64,000 bases of DNA. Origin: Fragum whitleyi (taxonomy: Eukaryota; Mollusca; Bivalvia; Cardiida; Cardiidae). Below the pieces are notes generated by a model. The model made no database searches. It was not told where the DNA came from and saw nothing but the letters and a program-made list of their open reading frames with translations. The stretch is from contig OX411555.1 in NCBI GenBank assembly GCA_948146395.1, positions 40,885,225 to 40,949,224 on the forward strand, given 5' to 3'. Both the position numbers and the translations under genes were made by a program. Of this stretch, positions 37,172-48,136 are shown piece by piece (position 1 is the stretch's first letter; the number at the start of each line of letters is the position of its first letter).

Positions 37172-38251
37172 ATGGAGACCATGAAAAGATTCTACAAGTG
37201 CGCCAGTCTACGTCTCAAAATAGACACAAACGACGAGGAATGGATTTATGACGAGGAACCTCATAGTCGACGGCGGAAAGAAATCCTCAAAGCTCACCCG
37301 GAAATCAAGAATTTAATGGGTTACGACTCTAACATTGCTTATATCGTCTATGCAGAAGTCATTGTTCAAATGGTCATGTGTTATTTGTTAATGGATGCTT
37401 CATGGACCACCATCTTGGTATTGGCGTATTGTTTAGGAGGAGTTTTGAATCACTCACTAGGTAGCGCTATACACGAAATAGGCCATAATCTCGCATACGG
37501 TCATGGACAGCCAGTTAAAAATAGATTGTTAAGTTTAATTTGTAATATTCCAATCGTTGCTCCCATGGCAATCAGCTACAAGAAGTATCACACTGACCAC
37601 CATCGTTTCCTTGGCGAGGAGAACCAGGATGTAGATATTCCTACGCGCATTGAGAGCATACTATTTCGTCACCCAATCACGAAGATAATTTGGTTAATTC
37701 TCCACCCAGCCATTCACGCTTTACGGCCTTTCTACAAGAGCCCTAAACCAGTCACAAAGTGGGAACTCATCAACATTGTATTCCAATTTGCCGTCGACTA
37801 TGTATTATTTAGGATTTTCGGTTTGAAACCTTTCATCTATCTTCTAGCAGGGACCTTCTTCGGAATGGGACTACATCCATTGGCTGGGCATTTCATTTCT
37901 GAACATTATGTTTTCACCAATACTGGTCAGGCGACTATGAGCTATTATGGACCGCTCAATTTCATTCTATTTAACGTAGGCTATCACATTGAACATCACG
38001 ACTTCCCGTACATTCCTTACAATAAACTTCCGGAAGTCCGAAAAATTGCGCCGGAATTCTACCAGCAACCCTATCACACTTCCTGGATAAAGGTATTATG
38101 GGATTTTATTTTTGATGACAATCACGGACCGCAAGCTCGATCATGTGGCTATTATCTAAAACAGGGAGAATCGAACGGAGTCGTTCAAAATGGTGTCGCA
38201 AATGGAAAAATTGCGAATGGAAATGGACACATACATACAAAAGCGGATTAA
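37172..38251 (+). CDS. DEGS1: sphingolipid delta4-desaturase (dihydroceramide desaturase), DEGS1 family
   Basis: Seen: a complete 359-residue ORF. The chosen ATG (37172) sits in an ideal ACCATGG context, 30 bp after an acceptor-like tract (tgtattttcag, ending 37141), so a 5' UTR intron is likely. The three di-iron histidine boxes are HEIGH (101-105), HTDHH (140-144) and HIEHH (272-276). Hydrophobic membrane stretches lie near 56-93, 120-135, 170-185 and 200-230. The family motif EEPHSRRRKEIL is near residue 28, and SWIKVLWDFIFDD ends the core. Known: the enzyme introduces the 4,5-trans double bond of ceramide at the ER membrane using cytochrome b5 and O2. Odd: the N-terminus lacks the Met-Gly myristoylation site of mammalian DEGS1; the third box has Ile where family members usually have Asn; and an Asn/Gly-rich tail (residues 333-359) extends the C-terminus. 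The whole ORF is uninterrupted. Confidence 0.93.
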   Translation: METMKRFYKCASLRLKIDTNDEEWIYDEEPHSRRRKEILKAHPEIKNLMGYDSNIAYIVYAEVIVQMVMCYLLMDASWTTILVLAYCLGGVLNHSLGSAIHEIGHNLAYGHGQPVKNRLLSLICNIPIVAPMAISYKKYHTDHHRFLGEENQDVDIPTRIESILFRHPITKIIWLILHPAIHALRPFYKSPKPVTKWELINIVFQFAVDYVLFRIFGLKPFIYLLAGTFFGMGLHPLAGHFISEHYVFTNTGQATMSYYGPLNFILFNVGYHIEHHDFPYIPYNKLPEVRKIAPEFYQQPYHTSWIKVLWDFIFDDNHGPQARSCGYYLKQGESNGVVQNGVANGKIANGNGHIHTKAD

Positions 38252-39734
38252 ATATGAATAATTCAAAATTCGACAACCATGAGGCCTACCTGTCACGCTC
38301 ACAAGAGAATCAACAAACTTGTAAAAAAGTTACTTTTAATCGAATCAAGTACAGGTTATTCAGTAAAATTTTAAGAGTTCAAAAACAAAAATTAATTGTA
38401 GATTAAACACGAATCAATTCAGAAATCGAAAAAGCATTACAGATAATAGGAGATACTGCTAGTCTAAATTTTTTATTTCTCAACAAAACCTAATGTTGTG
38501 GGTACCCATTTGAATCGTCTCGACGAGGCGATTGCAATGAGTACCCGCAACACAGGATCTGTATAAGTATTTGTGAAATATTTGATTTTAAAATTTTAAA
38601 TACCCCATCTATCTGTAGCGCTGCATGTATGCGGTTCTTCTTAGACCATTAAGCATCGTTTTGAATATCATTAAATCAAATTGCAGAATGACTTAAACAA
38701 CATAATAAGGCATGGGTATTTAGTATCTCCGGTTCTTGCAGTACCTAAAACAAGCAGTGAACCCTGTCCGTTAGCGTCAGATGTGCGTCGTTGGTCAAGT
38801 GTTTCTTCAAGCCAGCATAACAAGAAATTGTTTGAAGTGTCACACACAGATTCATTGCTGGTTAGACATTTTGTTCGACGTGAACGAGCTAAGAACATTT
38901 TGCACGTTAAATGTTATTTTATTATCATTTACATCCCAGATAAAAGGAGCAAATGACAACATAGATATTTTATGCAACCTCCTGTTGTGGGTAAACATTG
39001 GCATTGTCAAGGCAAGGCGATTCCAATGGGTATCCAAAACATAACTTTTGGGGGACACATTATATTCATTTTGAATTATAATCTTCCTTTCTCTTGAGCT
39101 GTGATTGTAGCCATCACGTTGTCTGTTAGTTAACTTAGCCGTTAATTTAACTGTCTGTCAATGTACCCAAGCAAACTATCTAGTGACAGAAACTTTGATA
39201 TAGCAGCTTATTCAATCTTTCTTTACTAAGTTTGGGTCGCAAATGGACGAATTCAATTTTATTTGTATTTGCCATTTAAAATTTGATATTGAAATCCATA
39301 CATCTAGCACTCTACGCAAATTATATCACAACAGTATTTATTCATTTACATTTATCTAGTTGCTTACCCTAATGTATGTATAAATGCACACATTTAAATG
39401 ATTGATCAAAATGCCTGTATAGACAAAATTAACCTATGATCACTCACTCACAATTGTGCCCCTAATAGTCTGTATAAATGAACACATTTAAGTGAGTGAG
39501 TCAGGGTCAATTTTGTCTATACCCGATCTGCGATCAAACGAAACAATTTTACCCCGCTTTGCCTTTGTACTCGTATACGATCCCATCACTTAGGCCTACA
39601 TGATAATTTCTCGGGTTTTTTTTTGTGCGCATTGTGAAGGCTGGTTAGCTTGTGCGTCAACATTATCTGTTTTGAGTATTCACCATGCGCATCGTAGTTG
39701 GCCAAGAAGTCAGTCTAGTCTCTTTACGTGATCA

Positions 39735-40210
39735 TCTGGGACCAAGATTATAAAACTTTTTTTCATGCTCAACTTTAATTTTTCTCAAATGTAGAATTTC
39801 AATAAATGTATCGATGGCTCGGTGCGAAACAGTTGTAACTGTCTATACTTTTAAAGGGAGTGACACCTGTTTTGCGCTGAGCCATCGATACGAAAATAAA
39901 AGATAATATTCATCAGTTGTTATTTATAACAACTTATTAACCCTTTCCTGTTTTACAAAATTTTGGACCTGTCCAAATTCAAAGGTTTTGCAGACGAAAA
40001 TTTAAAGTGGATTTAATTTAAAAAATAACAATTCAGTAGGGTAGAAAATAGTGTGGAAAAAGAAGAAATTGCTTGTTAGAAGCAATTTCTTCTTTTTCTA
40101 CAATGTTTTCTCAATTACAAAATCTTAGGGACGTAAAATCCAGGGATTGGACAGGAAAGGGTTAATATCACGTTTTATGTTCTTATATTTATATAAGTAT
40201 TTCATCAGAA
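39735..40210. repeat. AGGTTATAAAACTTTT foldback hosting two other elements
   Basis: Left arm accaagattataaaacttt. The interior contains a complete GATGGCTC hairpin (39809-39890) and a 229-bp TTAA element (39937-40165). The right part (atatcacgttttatgttctt) matches the empty copy; the right arm is decayed. Confidence 0.75.
39937..40165. repeat. TTAA-flanked foldback, CCCTTTCCTG family, nested
   Basis: 229 bp with perfect TTAA on both sides, inserted inside a copy of the AGGTTATAAAACTTTT foldback at the phrase acaacttaTTAA. Confidence 0.88.
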
Positions 40211-40372
40211 ATACGGTTTAAATCTCATGTTTAAACTGAAAAAAAAAAACGAGTCGAGAATGTTAAATCTTTTGCAACCTTTGGACTTGAAGTTTGACAC
40301 AGAATGTGTGGCTGCCCAGGCTGGTCCATTGTATGCATTTTGCTAGGACTTAAACATAGGCTCGATTATATA

Positions 40373-40636
40373 TGAGCCTGTGCGTGGGATTTCCAACAAC
40401 TTCAAATGTGCACAAAGCACTATTTCTAATATGCGCACAGTAAAGACTCTGACCAGTCTATGCATCCGCACAGTCTGACCAGTATCTTCACTATGTTATT
40501 AAAAGATGGATAAGGTCTAGAAGTATCTGTAGACAACCAGGTATCTTTATATTTACAGTTTTGGGCTGTCTAGACCTCTCAAAGTTTACACATCACGAAC
40601 ATTTCAAATTGTTGGAAATGTCACGCACGGGCTCAT
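40373..40636. repeat. GAGCCTGTGCGTGGGATTTC foldback
   Basis: tgagcctgtgcgtgggattt ccaaca at the left; tgttggaaatgtcacgcacg ggctca at the right. Related copies at 43563-43780 and, decayed, 27612-27797 and near 8697. Confidence 0.75.
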
Positions 40637-40823
40637 ATTATTATACATAAGTACGTATTGAGTTTAATGTACAAGACTGACACATTGTGTAAGATGTTTG
40701 TGAATTTAGAATCTTTAATTTTCTTTGACTTTTGTCGCAAGTTTTGTGTCATGTCTAACAAAATGTAATGTTAAGTATATATATTTTTGCTTAAACGTGC
40801 TATACTATTAATGATTTATGTAG

Positions 40824-40829
40824 AATAAA
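40824..40829 (+). terminator. candidate polyadenylation signal for DEGS
   Basis: AATAAA within tgtagAATAAAgactttatt, followed about 20-35 bases later by a T/G-rich region. It is the best signal on the + strand between the DEGS stop and the next large element. Confidence 0.4.
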
Positions 40830-41343
40830 GACTTTATTATTTCTGTATAAGATATGTCTTGTTATTTTTCAAATAACCACGGACGTATGGCATGGGGTTT
40901 TAAGATCTTGCCGTCGGTAGAAATTCGTTAATTGACTTTCTAATGTATGGTTAACCGTGATAATTTCAAGTGAACATATAAGGGCAAAATATCCTCTTGC
41001 TTATCAACAAGCATTCGGATATTTCATCGCGGCAGAATTTTGTGTAGAAGTCAAATAATCGAAATTGTAAAAAGAACATGTCACGATTTGACCAACAGTT
41101 CAATGCAAACAAGCCCTGTACCCAAGAGATCGACAGATAAACAAACGTTAAGAAAAGTACCCGGATTTACATGTAACTGGACATGTAAATCCAGGTATCA
41201 TTTCTGAAACGTTTTGCGCTCGATTATATCTTGAGCGCAGGGCAATGTTGTGTAAAGAAAAGGGTGGGTGAAGAACTATTATTGCAAAATTATATACAGT
41301 CATTCTTGCTCGAGCGACCACGTCTATACAGCGACCATTTTTA

Positions 41344-42870
41344 GCTCGACTATTCGAAGAATAGGGGGGCTATTCCAGTCACCCGGGCGTCGGCGTCGGC
41401 GTCGGCGTAATGCTTTGGTTAAGTTTTAACGTGCAAGTGTTTAAAATCTCTGTTTCTATGAAAGCTATTGCTTTGAAACTTTGCACATGCTTCTGTGACC
41501 ATAATATCAGCCTCTAGACAAAGATTCATTACTCTAAAATTGAATTTGGTGGAATTTTAAGTCTTTTCGGACTTAGAAATCTTGGTTAAGTTTTTACGTG
41601 CAAATGTTGTTTATCTGTAATATTTCTGTTTCTATAAAAGCAATTGCTTTGAAACTTTACACATGCTTCTGTGGCCATAAAATCAGCATCTTGACAAAGA
41701 TTCATTACTCTGATATTGAATTTAGTGGAATTTTAACCCTTTTCGGACTTAGTAATTCTTGGTTAAGTTTTTACGTGCAAATGTTGTTTATCTGTAATAT
41801 CTCTATTTGTACTAAAGCTATTACTTTGAAACTTTGCACATGCTTCTGTGACCATAATATCAGCCTCTTAACAAAGAGTCATTACTCTGATATTGAATTT
41901 AGTGGAATTTTAACCCTTTCGGACTTAGAAAATCTTGGTTAAGTTTTTACGTGCAAATGTTGTATTTCTGTAATCTCTCTATTTCTACTTAAGCTATTGC
42001 TTTGAAATTTTGCACATGCTTCTGTGACCATAATATCAGCCTCTTGACAAAGAATCAATACTCTGATTTTGAATTTAGTGGAATTTTAACCCTTTTCGGA
42101 CTTAGAAATCTTGGTTAAGTTTTTACGTTCAAATGTTGTATCTCAGTTATAGCCCTATTTCTACCTAGGCTTTAGCTTGGAAACTCTACACATGCTTCTG
42201 TTACCATGATATCAGCCTCTTGACAAACATTTATTACTCTGATATTGAATTTAGTGGAATTTTAACCTTTTTCAGACTCCGAAATTCTTGGTTAAGTTTT
42301 TACGTGCAAATGTTGTACATCAGTTATATCTCTAATTGTATTAAAGCTATTGCTTTCAAACTTTGCATTTGCTTCAATGATCATAACAACAGCCTCTTGA
42401 TAAAGATTCAATTCTCTGGTATAGAATTTAGTGGATTTTTAACCCTTTTAGGACTTTGAAATTCTTGGTTGAGGTTTTACGTGCAAATGTTGTATTTCTG
42501 TAATAACTCTATTTCTACTATAGCTGTTGCTTGGAAACTTTACGCATGCTTCTGTGTCCATAATATTAGCCCGCAGAAAAAGATTCATTACTCTGATATT
42601 TAATTTAGTGGAATTTTAAACCTTTTAGGCCTTAAAAATCTTGGTTATGTTTTTATGTGCAACTGTTTTATGTTAGTTGTATCTCTGTTCCTACTTAAGC
42701 TATTGCTTTGAAACTCTGCACATGCTTCTGTGACCATAAAACCAGCCTCTAGACAAAGATTCTTTTTACTTGACTTTCATTTTATTGAATTTCCAATGTC
42801 GATATTGATTTGCTGTTACTATCCAGCACTAGGAATAGTCGAGCTTCGCTGTCCTCCGACAGCTCTTGTT
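41344..42870 (+). repeat. tandem-core element, 176-177-bp period, eight units
   Basis: Head gctcgactattcgaagaata with (GGCGTC)n. The phrase ggttaagtttttacgtgcaa recurs at 41417, 41584, 41761, 41937, 42113, 42290, 42467 and 42643. Near the 3' end is a perfect 6-bp hairpin (GCTGTC-CTCC-GACAGC, 42849-42864) and the terminus agctcttgtt. It is inserted in another repeat, which fixes its ends. Confidence 0.85.
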
Positions 42871-43562
42871 ATATTTAGCGACCGTTTTCCAAAATACCCT
42901 TCTTTAAATAAAAAAAATCTTAAAAGGTAAGCATTGTTGGTATATAAATTATTGAAAATGAATCCTATGTTGTTAAAACTCTCCAAAATCGTCACATTGA
43001 TTCGATTCTATTGAGCTTTAACAACACAGGAATATTGAGAATTTCGCAAAATTATGCATATTCAATAAAAAGAAATATGTGTCTTATTTGTAAAAAGCAG
43101 CCATTTTCTCAAACGACCGCTTTTTGTTGGTCCCGTTTGTAGTCGCTTAAAACAAGTTTTACTGTACTTAGCAATAATTACACAGATTTGACCCGTCATA
43201 CTAAAGGGGAACATCTTCATTTTTCGAAAGCGAATATTTTCAAAATATGACCGTTCCAGCGCAGGTTAATCTGACTTGCTATTCTTAAATATTGTTATAA
43301 ACGAACAAAATTTCGAAAGAATTTGCCGACTAAATATAGGCCTATGTCCTCTTTTTTTAACGATATACAGTTACATCTTGAAATTGACATCAATCTTAAT
43401 GAAGATTATTCTTAATCGCCCACTCAGCGCTCAATTCAATCATTTCAAACACTCAAACAAATCACAAACGATCCAAAATGACTGGAAATAAATAAGATCA
43501 ACAACTATATACAAGATAAATATGGAAAGAGAACAATCTTGATTTCATTGACTTGATTGAAA

Positions 43563-43780
43563 TTGAACCTGTGCATGATATTTCCAACAATTTCAAAACT
43601 GTGCCAAGCAAAGACTCTTGCAAGCCTGTGCATCTGCACATTCTAGCCAGACTCTTCACCTCATGAAAGGTATCAAAATTTCTATAGACTTCTAATTATA
43701 CTGTGTTACTGGCAACGCTGTTGTTTATTTGCCCCTCGCGCATGCTTCAAAATGTTGGAAATCTCACGCACAGGCTCAAT
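43563..43780. repeat. GAGCCTGTGCGTGGGATTTC foldback
   Basis: ttgaacctgtgcatgatatt tccaaca ... tgttggaaatctcacgcaca ggctcaa, flanked by the short repeat AATTGA/TCAATT. Confidence 0.7.
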
Positions 43781-43999
43781 TGTAAGCGTCTGGTTGGTTC
43801 CTGGAAATATAAAGCTATATTTTTATAAAGGGAGGTAATAAATATGAAGGTATTTATAGAACATACATGTATATGCATATTTTTTTTAAAGAGAGGGAAT
43901 AAATATCGCTAACTTTGTTCATCCCGTACAAATTAGAGATATCGGATTACCTACCGTTAATTTCACTCAAAACCCACCCATCGTACTCATTCAACTTCA

Positions 44000-44018
44000 C
44001 CCCCCCCCCCCCCCCCCA

Positions 44019-44099
<81 letters not shown>
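44000..44099. repeat. compound microsatellite C18-A10-(TA)n
   Basis: 18 C (44000-44017), 10 A (44018-44027) and 36 TA pairs to 44099, in the middle of a foldback element that ends at 44136. Confidence 0.92.
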
Positions 44100-44101
<2 letters not shown>

Positions 44102-45920
44102 CACCTGGTCAATTTCACGATGTTGTTAACTGTAGATTTAAAAATGATACGGTTATTGCAACAATGTGAAGCTAATAATTTCAGTAGCCATATGTAAGAA
44201 CATATATCCATTTTTAACAGAAAAGGTAAAGTATGAAAATAAAAGATTAATTACTCTTGAACCGGACACAAATCGGATGTTTAAGTCAGGATTTGTGACA
44301 TAAGTTAATTATATACCCTTGGCCTTCTAAAACAAGAAAATGGAAAATGTTAAATTTGGCTAAATCAAATTTAGACCATCGATAAAATAGGGAGTTAGAG
44401 AGAACTGTGTTAAACAAATAATTGAAAAGATGAACTTATCGCAGGAATCATCCGTTTGGAATTTCGGAAAAATATTAATGGTAGGGTAGATTGATCGTTC
44501 AAGATGCAGTCAGATCAAGAAGAGAGCAGAAATGGACACCTTGTGAAGGCGAATATGAAAATTTCTACCCCCTTTTCTTATGATATTCGTTGAGGTCGAC
44601 GTATTTCGTTATTAGTCAATTACACAGCGCCTTTTAATGAATCCGCGTTGAAATCGAGAAATAAAGATTTCTTTAACATCCCTTCCATTTTTAGATCAAC
44701 TGAACACGAAGGACTCAAAGTGAGCTATTACGACTTCTTAATGTCCTTCGTGCACAGTGCTTTATACTTCTCCAAAATCGGTAGGCCTATTTAAAGAAAC
44801 TTGGCAGAAATATTCCTTGTGCAAAGCTTTAACAAAGATCTAATAAGAATTGATATCCACCCTTAATCCTGGTTATCATGGCAAATGAAAAGGGGTAAAT
44901 ATCTTTGACATTTTAGCCGCCGAATTCACACGACCGACAGCTGTCGTATAGGGTTTTTTCGCATCAACTAATGGACCTCTACCGAGTTGGTTCATGTCGT
45001 GCCCCCGGGATCATATTTTGGCTCCGCCTGGTCGCTTTCCGTTTAGAATAGAAACAAGGAGTGAACTTTTCTTCCTGTAAACCGGAAGACAGACAGCATC
45101 ACCTAATGGACCTCTAACAAGTTTGCTCATATCATATCCCATGGGTTATATTTTAGCTCAGCCCAGGCGCATCGCATTTGACAAAGATACAAAATCATTA
45201 AAAGAATCTCAAAAAACAGAAAGACGAAAACCTAGAAATTTCGTGTGTATTTCATTACATGCACCTATATGAAGTTGTTCATATGCTCCCGGGGTCATAT
45301 ATTATGGCCCAGCCCTTCTGCACCCCATTGAACCTGGACTCAAAGCATGAAATCTATCAACAATAATCTTTCCAAAACAGTCAAGGATATTGTAAAAAAA
45401 GAAACAAATTATCTCTTTAGAAGTGGGCATCTTCCAATCGTATTCATGTGGTGTTCCCGTGATTAAGGGGGCTCTTGTGAGTAATATAGGACCGTCATAA
45501 ACCTCATGTTTTCATTTTGCAAACTATTGGTAAAAACGACACAAGGCTCGCAGTTCAAAAAAATAAGATAGAATCTAATGATTCTTAATATCTATTTTAC
45601 CATCTATTTTTGTCTTCATGCAGGCTATTTACAGATCCTTTTATCACGTTTTCTCGGATAGTGCAAAAGACACGCTAATAGGCTTAGTTCACTAGAACTT
45701 GATTTCTGTTTCTGAAAGAATTTACCTGTATCGCTCGATGTCCAGTCGAATATGTATATTTTGATTGTTTACCTTGCAATAAGGTCTTTTATAGGCAGAT
45801 TTTGTTCGGCGAGCCGTGAAATGTACTTTTAACCGTTATATTCACGTGCCATGTTTTAGATATAGATAAAACAGATTTAAACACCCCATTAAAAAGTGAT
45901 AATTTACCTTTCAAATGTAA

Positions 45921-46326
45921 GATATAGAGGATAATCGTTTGTTTCAGTGTAAGATCGATTTATATTTCATTGAGTGAACAACAAAAGCTATATTTTCACG
46001 AGTGGCAGAGCCACGAGTGAAAATTTAGCCTTTGTTATTCACGAAATGAAATATTAATCGATCTTACTCGAAAAACAAACGGTTATTCTATTTCTTTAAT
46101 GCAAAAATGAGACAAAATGTAAAATTTCTAGGACATATTTTCGTAAAGCGCGTCATTTTGATTGCTATGCAACGTCATTGTGACGTCACTTATTTCGCCC
46201 CGCATAGATGACGTCAGATAGAGTGAAATGCACAAAAGCAGGGTATAAAATTTTGATAATTTCACTGCTTTTGCTGTGAGATTATCAAGTGATAATCTAC
46301 CGTTATTTCTCGATAAACCATCAAAA
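45921..46326. repeat. ATAATCGTTTGTTTCAG repeat with two CRE-like motifs
   Basis: The left part is a foldback with arms gaacaacaaaagctatattt. The right part holds GTGACGTCAC (46180-46189) and TGACGTCA (46209-46216). It ends with 'gataatctaccgttattt'. An inverted copy is at 60222-60640 and a partial one at about 10107-10412. Confidence 0.75.
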
Positions 46327-46678
46327 AGCATTAAAGAAATTGATGTCTTTAAACGTAAGGTTAAATCACTACAGTGACGGGATCAGGTTCGATTCCTTTC
46401 AAATGCTTTTTTTTCAAGTACCCGATATACCTATGGAAATGGACTCAGCGCCTGCGTCAGCGCTCAGTTTTGAAAACACACCTATAGCTGTGTCTATCAA
46501 AACTATCCCTTTGATTATTTTCCCTTTCATATCATCCTAAAGTAATGAACTTGATTTCTTTTTCAGAAAGAAATTACCCGTGTCACTCGATTTTCAGTCA
46601 TACATGAATATTTTGTTTGTTTACCTTACAATAAGGTCGTTTAGCTGCATCCATCAAAACGATCCCCGTGATTATTCT

Positions 46679-46694
46679 CCCCCCCCCCCCCCCC
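46679..46694. repeat. poly-C run (16)
   Basis: A homopolymer within a region of loosely repeated phrases (ccgtgattattctcc; aacttgatttctgtttctga) between 45690 and 46890. Confidence 0.8.
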
Positions 46695-47446
46695 TTCATA
46701 CCATCCTCAGGAATGAAGTTGATTTCTGTTTCAGAAAGAAATTTACCTGACGCTCGATTTCCAGTCAAACTTGCTTATTTTGTTTGTTTACCCCGCAATA
46801 AGGTCTTTCAGCTGTATCCATAAAAAAAGACCCCCCGTGATTATTTTATCCCCTTCATATCACCCTCACGAATTCATATTACCCTCGCGAAAAAGTTTTT
46901 TGTATACTTGTACCTAAAGTGGTTCCATTTATGTTTTAGATATGTAACGAAAAGCTTAATCACATGAGCTTCGTGTTTTCAGACACTGTTTTTTTTTTTT
47001 CTTTTGTTCATATTCCATAGAATAAAACGATCTCTTGATCTTTATAATACATGTACTTAAAATGTGAAATAAAATTTGAATTTTCGTTTATCATCGCTAA
47101 CGTAGTATGTGTTTATATGAGCGACGCATCAATGAGACGGCTAGTAGGCGAATAGTGCAAGGCTGCATGAAGAAACTCATGAATACGGAGATCTTCATTA
47201 AATATTCTAAAATGTGCATGGGACCTGTTTAAATTAACATTTTACGATCCTTTCTTGCGTAAGACAAAAATTAAAGTTGCTTCTACAGTAATAACCTAAT
47301 ATGGAATTCTACCATGTTTCATCTCATTGGAATCGTCTTCTTCTGAAGACGAATCCAATGAGATATTGCAAGGCAGAACTAACAATGAATGAAAACAGAA
47401 GGTATGATTTGTGATTTTGACTTACTATCATTTTTTCGTAAGAAGT

Positions 47447-47612
47447 TTGGTAAAACGGGTCCCTGATGTAGGCATCGACACACGGAGCCCCCGTTTAACG
47501 TCTCAATTGATAGAAAGACTAATTAGTTTTTAAGTGTGACAGCTCGGGACCGAACCCCTGATCTCGAGGTGTGGTGTCGATTCCTCTACCGACTGAGCCA
47601 ATGCGGCTTTAG
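47447..47612 (-). repeat. second tRNA-derived SINE family
   Basis: On the - strand it begins AGCCGCATTGGCTCAGTCGG TAGAG (box A type) and has GGGGTTCGGTCCCGAGCTG (box B type), followed by an unrelated body. The acceptor stem does not pair as a working tRNA. Confidence 0.65.
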
Positions 47613-47669
47613 TGTAGACGACCTTGTGCGAGCGCCCGATTTTAAAGATTTCCCAAGGAACAATTGTAG

Positions 47670-48018
47670 GTTATCTTACTCGAGCGACCACCTCTATTAA
47701 GCGACCATTTTTAATAAGCGACCGTTTCCGAAATTCCCTTTATTGAATCAAATATCTTAAAAGTAGATATAATTGGTCATACAAATATTTCAAATGAATC
47801 CCATTTTGTTAAAACTCTTAAATCGAGTCAACGAGACGATTCTTTTGGGTTTTTAAAATGTAGTATTGTGGACATACATATTCAATCATCGATATGATTC
47901 TAAATTTCTAAATTATAAACAAAACGTGTACTAAGAGACCATTCTCTTTAACGACAGTGGTTTTTTTCGTGGTCCCGTAAGCGACCACTTTATAGGCCTA
48001 CATGTTTTACTGTACAAG
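47670..48018. repeat. TCGAGCGACC repeat, uninterrupted copy
   Basis: cttactcgagcgaccacctc tattaagcgacc at the left; agcgaccacttt and ttttactgtac at the right. The other copy, 41291-43172, is interrupted by the 176-bp-period element. Confidence 0.75.
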
Positions 48019-48136
48019 TAACTGCTGGAAATAGTTGTTGAAAATAAATCAGAATTCGTCGTTAGGCGAAACTTGTTCGTTAGTTACAGAAAATAATATT
48101 GTGAAACTGTCCCCCATGCCACTCGAAACCTTATTA

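Larger units (their letters stand above)
38252..40850 (+). other. DEGS 3' UTR candidate with embedded foldbacks
   Basis: No coding sequence. It contains palindromes at 38482-38560, 38975-39049 and 39413-39531, a nested foldback complex at 39735-40210 and a foldback at 40373-40636. It ends near an AATAAA at 40824-40829 followed by a T/G-rich stretch. Treating it as one UTR is inference; earlier poly(A) sites are possible. Confidence 0.35.

Noticed and set aside
36861..37184. 107-codon frame with a hydrophobic stretch just 5' of DEGS
   Set aside because: It is out of frame with DEGS, crosses the splice acceptor at 37141 and overlaps the DEGS start; probably intron sequence.
41598..42459. Two repeated open frames with similar Cys-containing peptides
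   Set aside because: They are the 176-bp tandem units read in one frame; similarity follows from the DNA repeat, and stops occur in other units.
46128..46540. Frames of 67 and 83 codons around the CRE-bearing repeat
   Set aside because: They lie in a dispersed repeat whose other copies do not keep the frames open.
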